DNA from: CAYVTM01 sp964454645 | GTDB lineage: Bacteria > Bacteroidota > Bacteroidia > Sphingobacteriales > Sphingobacteriaceae | Direction: 5' to 3' | NCBI GenBank assembly: GCA_964454645.1 | Contig: CAYVTM010000003.1 | Span: 124,001-188,000 of the forward strand | Length of the DNA stretch: 64,000 nt | Shown: positions 32,672-41,327 of the stretch, in pieces | Position numbering within the stretch: position 1 is the stretch's first letter | Layout: every line of letters starts with the position of its first letter | The notes under the pieces: model-generated | Databases searched by the model: none | What the model saw: only the letters and a program-made list of their open reading frames with translations | Told to the model about the DNA's origin: nothing | Position numbers and translations under genes: made by a program

Positions 32672-34873
32672 ATGAAAAAAATAATTGTATTAATACTTAT
32701 GTGCTTGCCCGTATTTTCCTTTGCACAAAAAGTGAAAGGTACGGTGACGGCAAAAGTAGATAATAAGGAGAGTCCGCTCTTTGGAGCCGGAGTAGTATGG
32801 ATAAACACGGTAAAAAGTGTGCTGACGGATGAGAAAGGAAATTTTGAGATCTCATCGGAAGGTATTCATGATAAACGTTTGGTGATATCCTATATCGGTT
32901 ATTCTCCCGATACTGTTGAGGTGCATCATCAAAACAGAATAAAGGCTCAGTTGCTGAGTTCCGTTTTGTTGAAAACCGCTGAAGTAAGTTACGAACGTTC
33001 AGGAACATTAATCACCATGAACACAATTAAAACCGAGAAGATTACAACTAAAGAACTAAAGAAAGCGGCTTGCTGTAATTTAGGTGAAAGTTTCGAAACG
33101 AACGCTACGGTTGACGTTACCTATAAAGATGCGATTACCGGAAGTAAAGAGCTGCAAGTACTTGGGCTATCGGGAGCATACATACAGTTGCTCACAGAGA
33201 ATGCTCCCTTAATTAACGGATTGGGATTGACTTACGGATTGAATGGAATTCCCGGAACGCAGATCGATGCAATCAGCATTGTGAAAGGTCCGGGCTCGGT
33301 CATTTATGGGCCGGAGTCTATGAGCGGAATGATAAATGTAGATTTAAAAGATCCTGAAAAGGCAGAGAAAATTTTTATCAATGGTTTTATAGATGAAAAT
33401 TTTCGTAAGGAATTGAATATCGACAAAGGAATAAAAGTGAATGATAATCTACACGCGCTTTTATCTTTTCATATCGATCATGCCGATCGGAAAGTGGATG
33501 AAAATAAAGATACATTTCTGGATATGCCTTTGCTGACTAATGTAAGTTTGTTGAATAAATGGAAATATTCGAATGGTAAAGGATGGATGTCGCAAAACTC
33601 AGTGAAGTATTTGTTCGAGGAACGAATGGGCGGACAAAGCCTTTTCGATTTTAACAGAAAAGATGCTGACCTGAGTGCCTGGGGGCAAAAACTACGAACC
33701 GACCGGATGGAGTTATATGGAAGAACAGGATATGTAATTCCTGCCGCGCGTTATAAAAGTTTAGGGCTTCAATATGCATTTGTAAATCACCGTCAGAATG
33801 GTTTTTATGGATTGCGTATATACGAGGGTGAACAAAATATATATAATTTACGATTAATCTTCAATACCGAGATCGGAAATAACCATTCGGTAAATGTGGG
33901 GTTCAGTTATAAGGGAGAGCAAGTGGAGGAACAGTTCGATACATTGAATCTGGATCGTAGCGAACAAATGCCCGGCGTGTTTGTCGAAAATACATATAAG
34001 TACCGGTCGCGGTTCACGTTAATTACCGGCGTTCGTGCAGATCACCTGAACGAACGGATATATGTTACTCCGCGTGCGAATATTAAGTACTCCATCAGCG
34101 ATAAAACCGATTTGCGCCTATCGGCAGGTTACGGATTCAAATCGGTCAATATTTTATCCGAGAATCCGGCGATTTTAGTAAGCGCTAAAGAAATTATCAT
34201 CAGCGAGGAATTAGAGCCTGAACATGCTTTAAATTATGGTGCGAATTTAACACATGAATTTCAGTGGGCATATCGTCGCGGAAGCATTGGTATCGATGTT
34301 TATCGTACCGAATTTCTTAATAAGATACGGCCCGATTTCGACCGGGACCCTTTAGCGGTATATTTCTACAATACGAAGCAAAATGCGTACTCTACGAACT
34401 TTCAGATTGAAGGAAGCTATAAGATTGTGAAAACCGTTGAGCTGAAATTAGCCTATAAATATTTAGATGTATATACGAATGTAAATGGATTAAAAGTCCA
34501 GGATCCGTATATCGCTAAACATCGTGCGTTGGGAACTGTCTACTTTGAATCCTTTAATCAGAAATGGAAATTCAACTGGACTACACAATGGGTAGGAGAG
34601 AAAAGATTGCCCCGGTTACATAGTTATTTTCCGGAAGAAGTGAATAGGTTGAAATCACCCTCGTATGTTGTTTTTAATGCTCAGCTTACGCGAGCCTTTA
34701 AAAAGTTTGAAGTGTATTTAGGGGCAGAAAATTTATTCGACTTTAAGCAAAATGATCATTTAATTGGTGCCGACGACCCCTATGGCCCGTATTTTGACGC
34801 ATCGTATTTATGGGGACCTATGGATGGCCGGAAAGTTTATGCAGGTTTTAGATTTAAAATATCAAATAATTAA
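32672..34873 (+). CDS. TonB-dependent outer-membrane receptor, putative metal uptake
   Basis: A 733-residue receptor. The signal peptide MKKIIVLILMCLPVFSFAQ is followed by a carboxypeptidase-regulatory-like domain (about 20-100). The plug domain has KKAACCNLGESFETNATVDV with Cys134-Cys135, GLSGAYIQLLTENAPLINGL and IDAISIVKGPGSVIYGPESMSGMINV. The rest is a 22-strand type barrel ending in aromatic residues (VYAGFRFKISNN). The CCNL-ESF plug variant is seen in receptors linked to copper or other metal clusters. Adjacent cysteine-rich HYC and HMA proteins support metal uptake; the metal is unproven. The HMA gene follows after 3 bp. Confidence 0.88.
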   Translation: MKKIIVLILMCLPVFSFAQKVKGTVTAKVDNKESPLFGAGVVWINTVKSVLTDEKGNFEISSEGIHDKRLVISYIGYSPDTVEVHHQNRIKAQLLSSVLLKTAEVSYERSGTLITMNTIKTEKITTKELKKAACCNLGESFETNATVDVTYKDAITGSKELQVLGLSGAYIQLLTENAPLINGLGLTYGLNGIPGTQIDAISIVKGPGSVIYGPESMSGMINVDLKDPEKAEKIFINGFIDENFRKELNIDKGIKVNDNLHALLSFHIDHADRKVDENKDTFLDMPLLTNVSLLNKWKYSNGKGWMSQNSVKYLFEERMGGQSLFDFNRKDADLSAWGQKLRTDRMELYGRTGYVIPAARYKSLGLQYAFVNHRQNGFYGLRIYEGEQNIYNLRLIFNTEIGNNHSVNVGFSYKGEQVEEQFDTLNLDRSEQMPGVFVENTYKYRSRFTLITGVRADHLNERIYVTPRANIKYSISDKTDLRLSAGYGFKSVNILSENPAILVSAKEIIISEELEPEHALNYGANLTHEFQWAYRRGSIGIDVYRTEFLNKIRPDFDRDPLAVYFYNTKQNAYSTNFQIEGSYKIVKTVELKLAYKYLDVYTNVNGLKVQDPYIAKHRALGTVYFESFNQKWKFNWTTQWVGEKRLPRLHSYFPEEVNRLKSPSYVVFNAQLTRAFKKFEVYLGAENLFDFKQNDHLIGADDPYGPYFDASYLWGPMDGRKVYAGFRFKISNN

Positions 34874-34876
34874 TAT

Positions 34877-35467
34877 ATGAAAAATATAGTGTTAAGCATA
34901 TTGTTTATCCTGTGTACAGGAATAGTTTCTGCACAGGAAAGAACGGATAGCATCCGTGTAGCAGGAAATTGTGAGCACTGTAAAGAACGTATCGAAGGAA
35001 CACTGTCTGCGATGAAAGGGCTAAGCTTTGTACAATGGCAGCCGGATAAAGGGAGCGTGTTTGTTAAGTATAACGAATCGCTCTTAACGAATGCACAAAT
35101 TCAAAAAGCGATAGCAGCTGTTGGGCATGATACCGGATCTGAACGTGCCGATGACAAGGTATATCGTAAGCTTCCGGCTTGTTGTAAATATGAACGGTTC
35201 AGTTACGATGCGCCTGGCTCATCCGTCAAAACCATAGAGTTTAAAATTGTCGGCATGACTTGTGCCGAAGGTTGTGCCAAAGGTATCGAGACAGAGGTAT
35301 ATAAACAAAAAGGGGTGAAGATGAGCAAGGTTGATTTTGAAACACAGAAAGCAAAAGTTGTTTATGATTCCACAAAAATTTCGAAAGAACAATTGATATC
35401 GATTATTCAAAATTTTAAACCCGAATCGGAAACAGGAAGAGATTATAAAGTAGTGGAGATCAAATAA
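34877..35467 (+). CDS. Secreted protein with two heavy-metal-associated domains
   Basis: A 196-residue protein with a signal peptide (MKNIVLSILFILCTGIVSAQ). HMA domain 1 has C32-E-H-C35 and a ferredoxin-like strand/helix pattern. A linker with YRKLPACCKY (C102-C103) follows. HMA domain 2 (KTIEFKIVGMTCAEGCAKGIETEV) has the binding loop expanded to C129-x3-C133. It is probably periplasmic and hands Cu(I) or a similar soft metal to or from the TonB receptor it is coupled to. The enlarged second loop could alter metal choice. A terminator follows. Confidence 0.82.
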   Translation: MKNIVLSILFILCTGIVSAQERTDSIRVAGNCEHCKERIEGTLSAMKGLSFVQWQPDKGSVFVKYNESLLTNAQIQKAIAAVGHDTGSERADDKVYRKLPACCKYERFSYDAPGSSVKTIEFKIVGMTCAEGCAKGIETEVYKQKGVKMSKVDFETQKAKVVYDSTKISKEQLISIIQNFKPESETGRDYKVVEIK

Positions 35468-35475
35468 TTTTAAAT

Positions 35476-35501
35476 GGGGGTATTTCGATACTCCCGTTTT
35501 T
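35476..35501 (+). terminator. Terminator of the HYC-TonB-HMA unit
   Basis: GGGGGTAT, TTCG, ATACTCCC: 8-bp stem with one G-T pair and a UUCG loop, then GTTTTT. The convergent GNAT gene ends at the same place. Confidence 0.75.
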
Positions 35502-36210
35502 ATTCGTGTTTTAGCTTGACCCAGTGCAGGGTGCTGTCATAGATAAAACCACACTTCTTCGCCATGTTTAAGGAAATCTCATTATCAGTTATAATCTGCA
35601 TAATGATGGCGCGGTTTTGTTTTCTCAATTGTGCACACATGTAATTCGTTAAGCGGCTTGCTAACCCCTTGCGGGTATATTCCGGAAGTACTTTTATAAA
35701 TCCGATCGATTGATCATCGTGCGTAAGTATCCAGGCGATTAATTTTCCGTCCTTACGAATTCCGTAAGCAGGGCCTGCTGCAATGCGTTCCCGAATATAC
35801 CACATGGGGGCTAAGTAATTTAAATCGTAATGATTGTAAATATATTCGGCATCATTTTCCTGTAGAGGAGCGATTGAATCGCCTTCAGGTATTGTAATAT
35901 TTATATGTTCCGGTAAGTATAACTGAAAACAAGGAATGTCCCATTCGAATACATATTTTCCGGCTAATACATTGCGTATTTTTTCATCGATGGCTGCATA
36001 ATGAATAATTGATGGCGATATATTAGCGAGGTAGGCTTCGAGACCTGTTTTTTCATCGGCATATACATAAACCCACTCTTCGTTGCTCTTTCCTGTGACA
36101 ATAATTTTTCCCGGTTCGGAATGTAGAATTTTATATGGATACTGAGCAGCAAACCCTTTTAAGTTAATATACTTTAAGGATAGATCGTTGGAAATAAAAT
36201 CAGGTAACAT
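35500..36210 (-). CDS. GNAT-family N-acetyltransferase
   Basis: A 236-residue protein. The C-terminal third is a GNAT fold: QSIGFIKVLPEYTRKGLASRLTNYMCAQLRKQNRAIIMQIITDNEISLNMAKKCGF contains the acetyl-CoA loop (R-K-G-L-A) and the N-x-x-x-x-x-x-x-x-G-F end motif. The N-terminal half (LKYINLKGFAAQYPYKILHSEP) has the layout of two-domain, glycine acyltransferase-like GNATs. The substrate is unknown. It is monocistronic and convergent with the metal cluster. No regulator is nearby. Confidence 0.82.
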   Translation of the reverse strand: MLPDFISNDLSLKYINLKGFAAQYPYKILHSEPGKIIVTGKSNEEWVYVYADEKTGLEAYLANISPSIIHYAAIDEKIRNVLAGKYVFEWDIPCFQLYLPEHINITIPEGDSIAPLQENDAEYIYNHYDLNYLAPMWYIRERIAAGPAYGIRKDGKLIAWILTHDDQSIGFIKVLPEYTRKGLASRLTNYMCAQLRKQNRAIIMQIITDNEISLNMAKKCGFIYDSTLHWVKLKHE

Positions 36211-36361
36211 TTGTTGCGAAATATTGATTAAAGATAAATTAAAATAGGAAATAAATGTATAGATAAAAGCGAAATGGTATGAATTAAAGTATTTTAAGCG
36301 TCCCCGTTCTCAATTTCATACAATTCGCTTATATTTACCCGCTCAAACAGATCCAAAGAAA

Positions 36362-37318
36362 ATGAAGACTTCATTTGATTTTGAAAAACCCATTGCAGAT
36401 TTAGTGGAGCAACTTGAAAAAGTAAAGCAGGTTGCCGAAAAATCTAAAGTCGATGTAAGCGCTACGATACGTGGATTGGAAGAAGAGATAGCGCAAACGA
36501 GTAAAGAGGTTTACAGTAATCTTACCGGATGGCAAAAAGTGCAAATGTCGCGGCATCCCGAACGCCCCTATACACTTCAGTATATTGAAATGATATGTGA
36601 TGACTTTATCGAAATGCACGGAGACAGAACCGTAAATGATGATAAAGCGATTGTAGGAGGATTCGGAACGGTGGAAGGTAAAACGATTATGTTTATCGGT
36701 CATCAGAAAGGAACCAATACCAAAATGCGTCAATACCGTAATTTTGGAATGGCAAATCCCGAAGGGTATCGTAAAGCATTACGTTTGATGAAGCTTGCAG
36801 AGAAATTCAATAAGCCCATAGTCACTTTTATTGATACTCCGGGAGCCTATCCGGGATTAGAGGCTGAAGAGCGCGGACAGGGAGAAGCAATTGCCCGAAA
36901 CCTGTTGGAAATGTCGGTATTGAAAGTTCCTGTACTTTGTTTTGTTGTTGGGGAAGGTGCTTCGGGTGGTGCATTGGGAATCGGTATCGGCGATAAAGTA
37001 TATATGCTTGAATACACCTGGTATTCGGTAATCTCTCCGGAGTCTTGTTCATCTATCTTATGGAGGAGCTGGGATTATAAAGAGAAGGCGGCGGAGGTAC
37101 TGAAACTCACTGCCGACGATATGTATCAAAACGGGTTGATTGATGGAATTATTCAGGAACCCTTGGGTGGCGCGCACCATGATCCGATGACAATAGCAAT
37201 GAGTATCAAAACACGAATTCTTCAGGATCTGGAGAACCTGAGTATGAAAGATGCACAGAAACGAATCGATGAACGTATTGAAAAATTTTGTGCGATGGGG
37301 GTAGTGAAAGAATTATAA
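36362..37318 (+). CDS. accA: Acetyl-CoA carboxylase carboxyltransferase subunit alpha
   Basis: A 318-residue enzyme subunit (E. coli AccA is 319). It has the N-terminal helix LDFEKPI-like FDFEKPIADLVEQLE, the coiled region, then the crotonase-fold core GHQKGTNTKMRQYRNFGMANPEGYRKALRLMKLAEKF, TFIDTPGAYPGLEAEERGQGEAIARNL, GEGASGGALGIGIGDKVYMLEYTWYSVISPESCSSILW. With AccD it transfers CO2 from carboxybiotin to acetyl-CoA in fatty acid synthesis. No accD adjoins it, so the two are encoded apart. A TATATTTA element at 36330 is a weak promoter candidate. Confidence 0.97.
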   Translation: MKTSFDFEKPIADLVEQLEKVKQVAEKSKVDVSATIRGLEEEIAQTSKEVYSNLTGWQKVQMSRHPERPYTLQYIEMICDDFIEMHGDRTVNDDKAIVGGFGTVEGKTIMFIGHQKGTNTKMRQYRNFGMANPEGYRKALRLMKLAEKFNKPIVTFIDTPGAYPGLEAEERGQGEAIARNLLEMSVLKVPVLCFVVGEGASGGALGIGIGDKVYMLEYTWYSVISPESCSSILWRSWDYKEKAAEVLKLTADDMYQNGLIDGIIQEPLGGAHHDPMTIAMSIKTRILQDLENLSMKDAQKRIDERIEKFCAMGVVKEL

Positions 37319-37331
37319 TCGGTATAGATAT

Positions 37332-37366
37332 AAAAAAAGAGGCTTTATATTAAAGCCTCTTTTTTT
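37332..37366. terminator. Bidirectional terminator between accA and the 137-residue ORF
   Basis: AAAAAAAGAGGCTTTA and its exact complement TAAAGCCTCTTTTTTT around 3 nt: a 16-bp stem with a T-run in each direction. Confidence 0.9.
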
Positions 37367-37778
37367 ATGCGGTTAGTCGAACATGTCCGCAAGCAATGGA
37401 ATATTGAATGTTGTACCGGCAATAATCCTTATGCACTTTATTGGCGATCTCGAATTGATGATGTTTTTCCAAAGAATCGATAATATGGTCGAGCATTTGT
37501 AAACTCGATACAATATCCCATTCGTACATTTTTTTTTCAGGCCCTTTGAACGATATGAAATAGTCCAAATCATTTTTTATCCAATTACACAAAGAGACAA
37601 TTAATTCGTTGGCTTTTTTGATTTGCCTGCATTCGTAAAATACAGCTGCGACATTTAACATTTCCTCGGAAATTTCCGTGAGGATAGCACTTTGTTTAAA
37701 AGATCGTTTGGTAAAATGGGTGACAATATGATCTAACATGAGATCAATTTGTGAAGCTTGGTTAGTAGTCGTTTCCAT
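37365..37778 (-). CDS. Small helical protein of unknown function
   Basis: A 137-residue protein I do not recognise. It lacks a signal peptide and membrane helices. It appears all-helical, with a pattern of amphipathic segments (IDLMLDHIVTHFTKRSF; EEMLNVAAVFYECRQIKKANELIVSLCNWIKNDLDYF; DIVSSLQMLDHIIDSLEKHHQFEIANKVHKDY). The arrangement loosely recalls four-helix proteins such as FliS-type chaperones, but that is not a firm call. Normal codon use and flanking terminators on both sides (37332 and 37845) show a monocistronic real gene. Confidence 0.55.
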   Translation of the reverse strand: METTTNQASQIDLMLDHIVTHFTKRSFKQSAILTEISEEMLNVAAVFYECRQIKKANELIVSLCNWIKNDLDYFISFKGPEKKMYEWDIVSSLQMLDHIIDSLEKHHQFEIANKVHKDYCRYNIQYSIACGHVRLTA

Positions 37779-37844
37779 ATCGGGTATAAGTGTGGGTGTT
37801 CATCTTCATACGCAGAGATTTATGGAAAGGTTACAGGCAGAAAC

Positions 37845-37880
37845 AAAAAAAGGACGAGTGGTTATGCTCGTCCTTTTTTT
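37845..37880 (-). terminator. Terminator of the DUF2723 gene
   Basis: AAAAAAAGGACGAG and CTCGTCCTTTTTTT, 14-bp perfect arms around 8 nt. On the minus strand it lies 18 bp past the stop codon at 37898. Confidence 0.9.
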
Positions 37881-37897
37881 GTTGTATATTAAATACA

Positions 37898-40800
37898 TTA
37901 TTGATTAAGCATAAACTGGAAGGTCTGTTGGAACGTAGTCGATTTACTGTTTAGCTCCGCAGATAAATCGGCTTGCCCGTTCATACCCGCTACACGCGCC
38001 AGTTCGTTCAGTATAGCAATTCCTTGCTGTACATCATCCGAGTACGTATTTACTTTTTTACCGTTAAACTGAGCATAGTAATTCAGATTTTGCTCGATTA
38101 ATGCAGCAACGGCTTTAGCGACGGCATTCCCTTTCTCCGCTGCGCCTGCTCTGTAATAAACATCTGCAAAACGGAAGTTAAATACATCGTATTGAATGGG
38201 CACTACATATTTAGGAAGAAGTGTAAGTATGCGGTCCACAACCTGAATAGCAGAATCGTTCTTGTCTTTGCTTAAGAGCGACTCAGCTAACTGGAAATAC
38301 TGCAAACGAACGCTATATGACATACGTGCTGTTTCGGGATCGATGTAAATTGTCGAATCCTGCATGTTGCCGTATTTGAATTTATTCATCAAATTATCGA
38401 ACATCAAATCATCATTCACTCTGCCAATACCACCAAACTGATTTCTAGGTGAACGAATAGGAACCAGCCGATATGCGAGTCCCTCGAGTTGCAGATAATC
38501 GTTTAATCCGTAGTATTGATCCTGACCCATCGTTACCGCAAAATAAATCGGACGTTCCCAGATATTATTGGCTAACAGATCGAGTACCATCAGATCATTT
38601 TTCATCAGTCCTTCTTTGTTTAAAGTAAAGTCGATATATTCCGGAATCAATGCAGAGTCTACAGCAGAAACGGTTCCTGAGGAAAGCACTTTTTCTTTAT
38701 CTACTTTAATACGAATCGTTTTTGTGGGAAGAACATTGATAGATTTCCCGCTTCGTGTTTGCATCATCGCTTGCTGATTATCGCTGCTCACAAAGTTCAA
38801 TACTTCTTTTGCATCTGCCGGGCCATTAATCTTCATATCATAGTAAGGAATATAATCGCGTGTTCCCTGTGTATATTTTTCTTCGGATAAAGTAAAAGGA
38901 ACCCCTAAGCTACCTTCAATGGTTTCGGCTTTCATGTGATTGATGTACCAATCCATTCCCAATAAACTTAAATTTACTACGCGCACATCCGTCCGCATAC
39001 CCTCAACCTCCTGCGCATACCATAAAGGATAAGTTTCATTATCACCCATTGTAAAGAGTATGGCATTGGGGGCACACGTATTTAAATAATTATAGGCGAA
39101 GTCGTGTGCCAAATAACGATTGCTACGATCATGATCATCCCATTCTTCGGCAGCCATTAACACAGGTACCGCCAATAAAGATATTGCCGTAACACCTGTG
39201 GCAATTGCCGGTCCGTTTAATTTCTTACTGATTAAATCATATAATCCCATTACGCCTAAACCAATCCAAATCGCAAAAGCATAGAACGATCCTACATAAG
39301 CATAATCGCGTTCGCGTGGTTGATACGGATATTGGTTCAAATAGAGAACGATAGCTAAGCCTGTTGTGAAAAATAAGAGTGTAACTACGGTAGCATCTTT
39401 TTTGTCTTTTTTGAAATGATAAACCAGACCGATAATCCCTAAGATCAGAGGTAATAAATATAACTCGTTGCGGGATGTATTTTTCGCAAGGTAATCGGGG
39501 AGATTGGATTGAGGGCCTAAACGCGCTTCATCCATAAACTTAATACCGCTTATCCAATTTCCGTCGGTAATATTTCCGTGTCCTTGTATGTCATTTTGAC
39601 GACCGGCGAAATTCCACATGAAATATCTCCAATACATGTGGCCCACCTGATACGTGAAAAAGAAATGCATGTTTTGAGAGAAGGTCGGCTTCTTTGCAGT
39701 TGAGCTTAGGCTCGACCATGATTTATAAAAAGAAATATGATTTGCCTGGTTGCTCCACATACGCGGAAAGAAACCTGATTGTGCAGGCTCATAAACCGGG
39801 CTTATTTTTTTCCCTGTCTCAATATATTTATCCGTCCCTCTCCGATACAGTGTTCTGCCTACTTTCTCGTCGATTAGTTTAGCTGTAAAAAACTGTCCGC
39901 TAAGTAATGGGGTTTCCCCGTATTGTTCACGATTCAAATAAGAAAGTAAGTTGAAGATATTATCGTTTGCATACATGTTGATATTCGGATCAGCCTTTGC
40001 ACGAATCGATATCATCGCATAAGAAGAATAACCAATGATAATTGAAGCGAAGGAAAGAAGGACTGTGTTAAGCAGAACATTTGCTTTGCGAATGCTGTAT
40101 ACAATGCCAAGGCATACGGCAGCTATCAATAAAGCAAACCAAACAAAAGCTCCTGACCAGAATCCTAAGCCGAATACATTGACAAACAATAAGTCGAACT
40201 GCCCGGCAATGGAAACAACTCCCGGGATTAATCCGAACTGAATGAATGCCAATATCAGAATAGAGATGACAGAAGTATAAATAACTCCTTTGGCAGAAGT
40301 TTTATAACGTTTGAAATAATATACGAAGGCCATTGCAGGAATCACCAATAAGTTCAGTAAGTGAACCCCGATAGAAAGGCCTACGATATAAGCAATAAAA
40401 ACGAGCCAGCGATCCGAGTGCGGTTCATGGGCATTGTTTTCCCATTTCAATATCGACCAGAATACAACTGCGGTACATAATGATGACATTGCATATACCT
40501 CGGTTTCTACCGCAGAGAACCAGAAAGTGTCGGAGAATGTATAAGCTAAAGCGCCTACCATTCCCGAGCCTAAAACTAAAATGGTTTCGGTAAGATTAAG
40601 TTCATTTTCTGATTTCTGATACACTTTACGCGCAAGCATGGTAATAGACCAGAACAGAAATAGTATGGAAAAGGAACTGGATAGGGCGGAACCCAGGTTG
40701 GTAAAATAGGCAACTCTTGTAAGGTCTGAACCGGCTAACATTGCAAAAAGGCGTTCGACCATTAAGAACATAGGTGCTCCGGGAGGATGTACGACCTGGA

Positions 40801-40936
40801 GTTTAAATGCTGCTGCTGCAAATTCACCGCAATCCCAATAACTCACGGATCGCTCCATCGTGAGTACATAGGTGATAGTGGCAATTAAAAAGGCTAGCCA
40901 GCCTGACAAGTTGTTTAATTTTCTAAAATTAGACAT
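37898..40936 (-). CDS. DUF2723 GT-C-fold membrane protein (protein O-mannosyltransferase-like)
   Basis: A 1012-residue membrane protein. The N-terminal segment NNLSGWLAFLIATITYVLTMERSVSYWDCGEFAAAAFKLQVVHPPGAP has the acidic D-C-G-E-F loop expected of a lipid-sugar-dependent GT-C transferase. About a dozen membrane helices follow to about residue 570 (PRERDYAYVGSFYAFAIWIG). A large periplasmic C-terminal domain (IYFAVTMGQDQYYGLNDYLQLEGLAYRLVP) ends in TPR-like helices. Members are widespread in Bacteroidota and thought to add sugars to exported proteins; this copy's acceptor is unknown. It stands alone between terminator and tRNA-Gln promoter. Confidence 0.85.
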   Translation of the reverse strand: MSNFRKLNNLSGWLAFLIATITYVLTMERSVSYWDCGEFAAAAFKLQVVHPPGAPMFLMVERLFAMLAGSDLTRVAYFTNLGSALSSSFSILFLFWSITMLARKVYQKSENELNLTETILVLGSGMVGALAYTFSDTFWFSAVETEVYAMSSLCTAVVFWSILKWENNAHEPHSDRWLVFIAYIVGLSIGVHLLNLLVIPAMAFVYYFKRYKTSAKGVIYTSVISILILAFIQFGLIPGVVSIAGQFDLLFVNVFGLGFWSGAFVWFALLIAAVCLGIVYSIRKANVLLNTVLLSFASIIIGYSSYAMISIRAKADPNINMYANDNIFNLLSYLNREQYGETPLLSGQFFTAKLIDEKVGRTLYRRGTDKYIETGKKISPVYEPAQSGFFPRMWSNQANHISFYKSWSSLSSTAKKPTFSQNMHFFFTYQVGHMYWRYFMWNFAGRQNDIQGHGNITDGNWISGIKFMDEARLGPQSNLPDYLAKNTSRNELYLLPLILGIIGLVYHFKKDKKDATVVTLLFFTTGLAIVLYLNQYPYQPRERDYAYVGSFYAFAIWIGLGVMGLYDLISKKLNGPAIATGVTAISLLAVPVLMAAEEWDDHDRSNRYLAHDFAYNYLNTCAPNAILFTMGDNETYPLWYAQEVEGMRTDVRVVNLSLLGMDWYINHMKAETIEGSLGVPFTLSEEKYTQGTRDYIPYYDMKINGPADAKEVLNFVSSDNQQAMMQTRSGKSINVLPTKTIRIKVDKEKVLSSGTVSAVDSALIPEYIDFTLNKEGLMKNDLMVLDLLANNIWERPIYFAVTMGQDQYYGLNDYLQLEGLAYRLVPIRSPRNQFGGIGRVNDDLMFDNLMNKFKYGNMQDSTIYIDPETARMSYSVRLQYFQLAESLLSKDKNDSAIQVVDRILTLLPKYVVPIQYDVFNFRFADVYYRAGAAEKGNAVAKAVAALIEQNLNYYAQFNGKKVNTYSDDVQQGIAILNELARVAGMNGQADLSAELNSKSTTFQQTFQFMLNQ

Positions 40937-41134
40937 GAGTTTATCTGATTTTCGTTTAGATATAATTGATGATTAAGCGTCGAAAATAACAAAATATTTC
41001 AATGCCATCAGGAATGTAAGGGGAAAATATTCATAATATTCCCGAAACATACACCCCGGAAACCAGTAAGATAGTGGTATTGAGCTGTTTTATAAGGCCA
41101 TGAAACGGATGGATCGAATATTTTTATTTTTCAC

Positions 41135-41165
41135 TTGCAGAATCCTATTCCCTTTTCTACATTTG
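41135..41165 (+). promoter_or_regulatory. Promoter of tRNA-Gln
   Basis: TTG (41135-41137), a 20-bp spacer, then TACATTTG (41158-41165), an exact -7 match. The rest of 40937-41134, between the DUF2723 gene and this promoter, shows no gene or notable repeat. Confidence 0.5.
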
Positions 41166-41193
41166 CAGACCCTAAGCCAAGGCTTTGGGAGAT

Positions 41194-41266
41194 TGTCCGA
41201 TGGTGTAACTGGCAACACGTCTGGTTTTGGTCCAGAAGAGTCTAGGTTCGAGCCCTAGTCGGACAA
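41194..41266 (+). tRNA. tRNA-Gln (anticodon TTG)
   Basis: Acceptor TGTCCGA/TCGGACA, D arm GTGT-AACTGGC-AACAC, anticodon arm TCTGG-TTTTGGT-CCAGA with TTG, T arm CTAGG-TTCGAGC-CCTAG, discriminator A. All stems pair fully. Only part of CCA follows (ACA). prs begins 61 bp downstream. Confidence 0.95.
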
Positions 41267-41327
41267 CATAATTTAATAAAGGTATTTTATCTTAGATGTA
41301 ATACCGGAACCTAATAATCTCTCAGCC

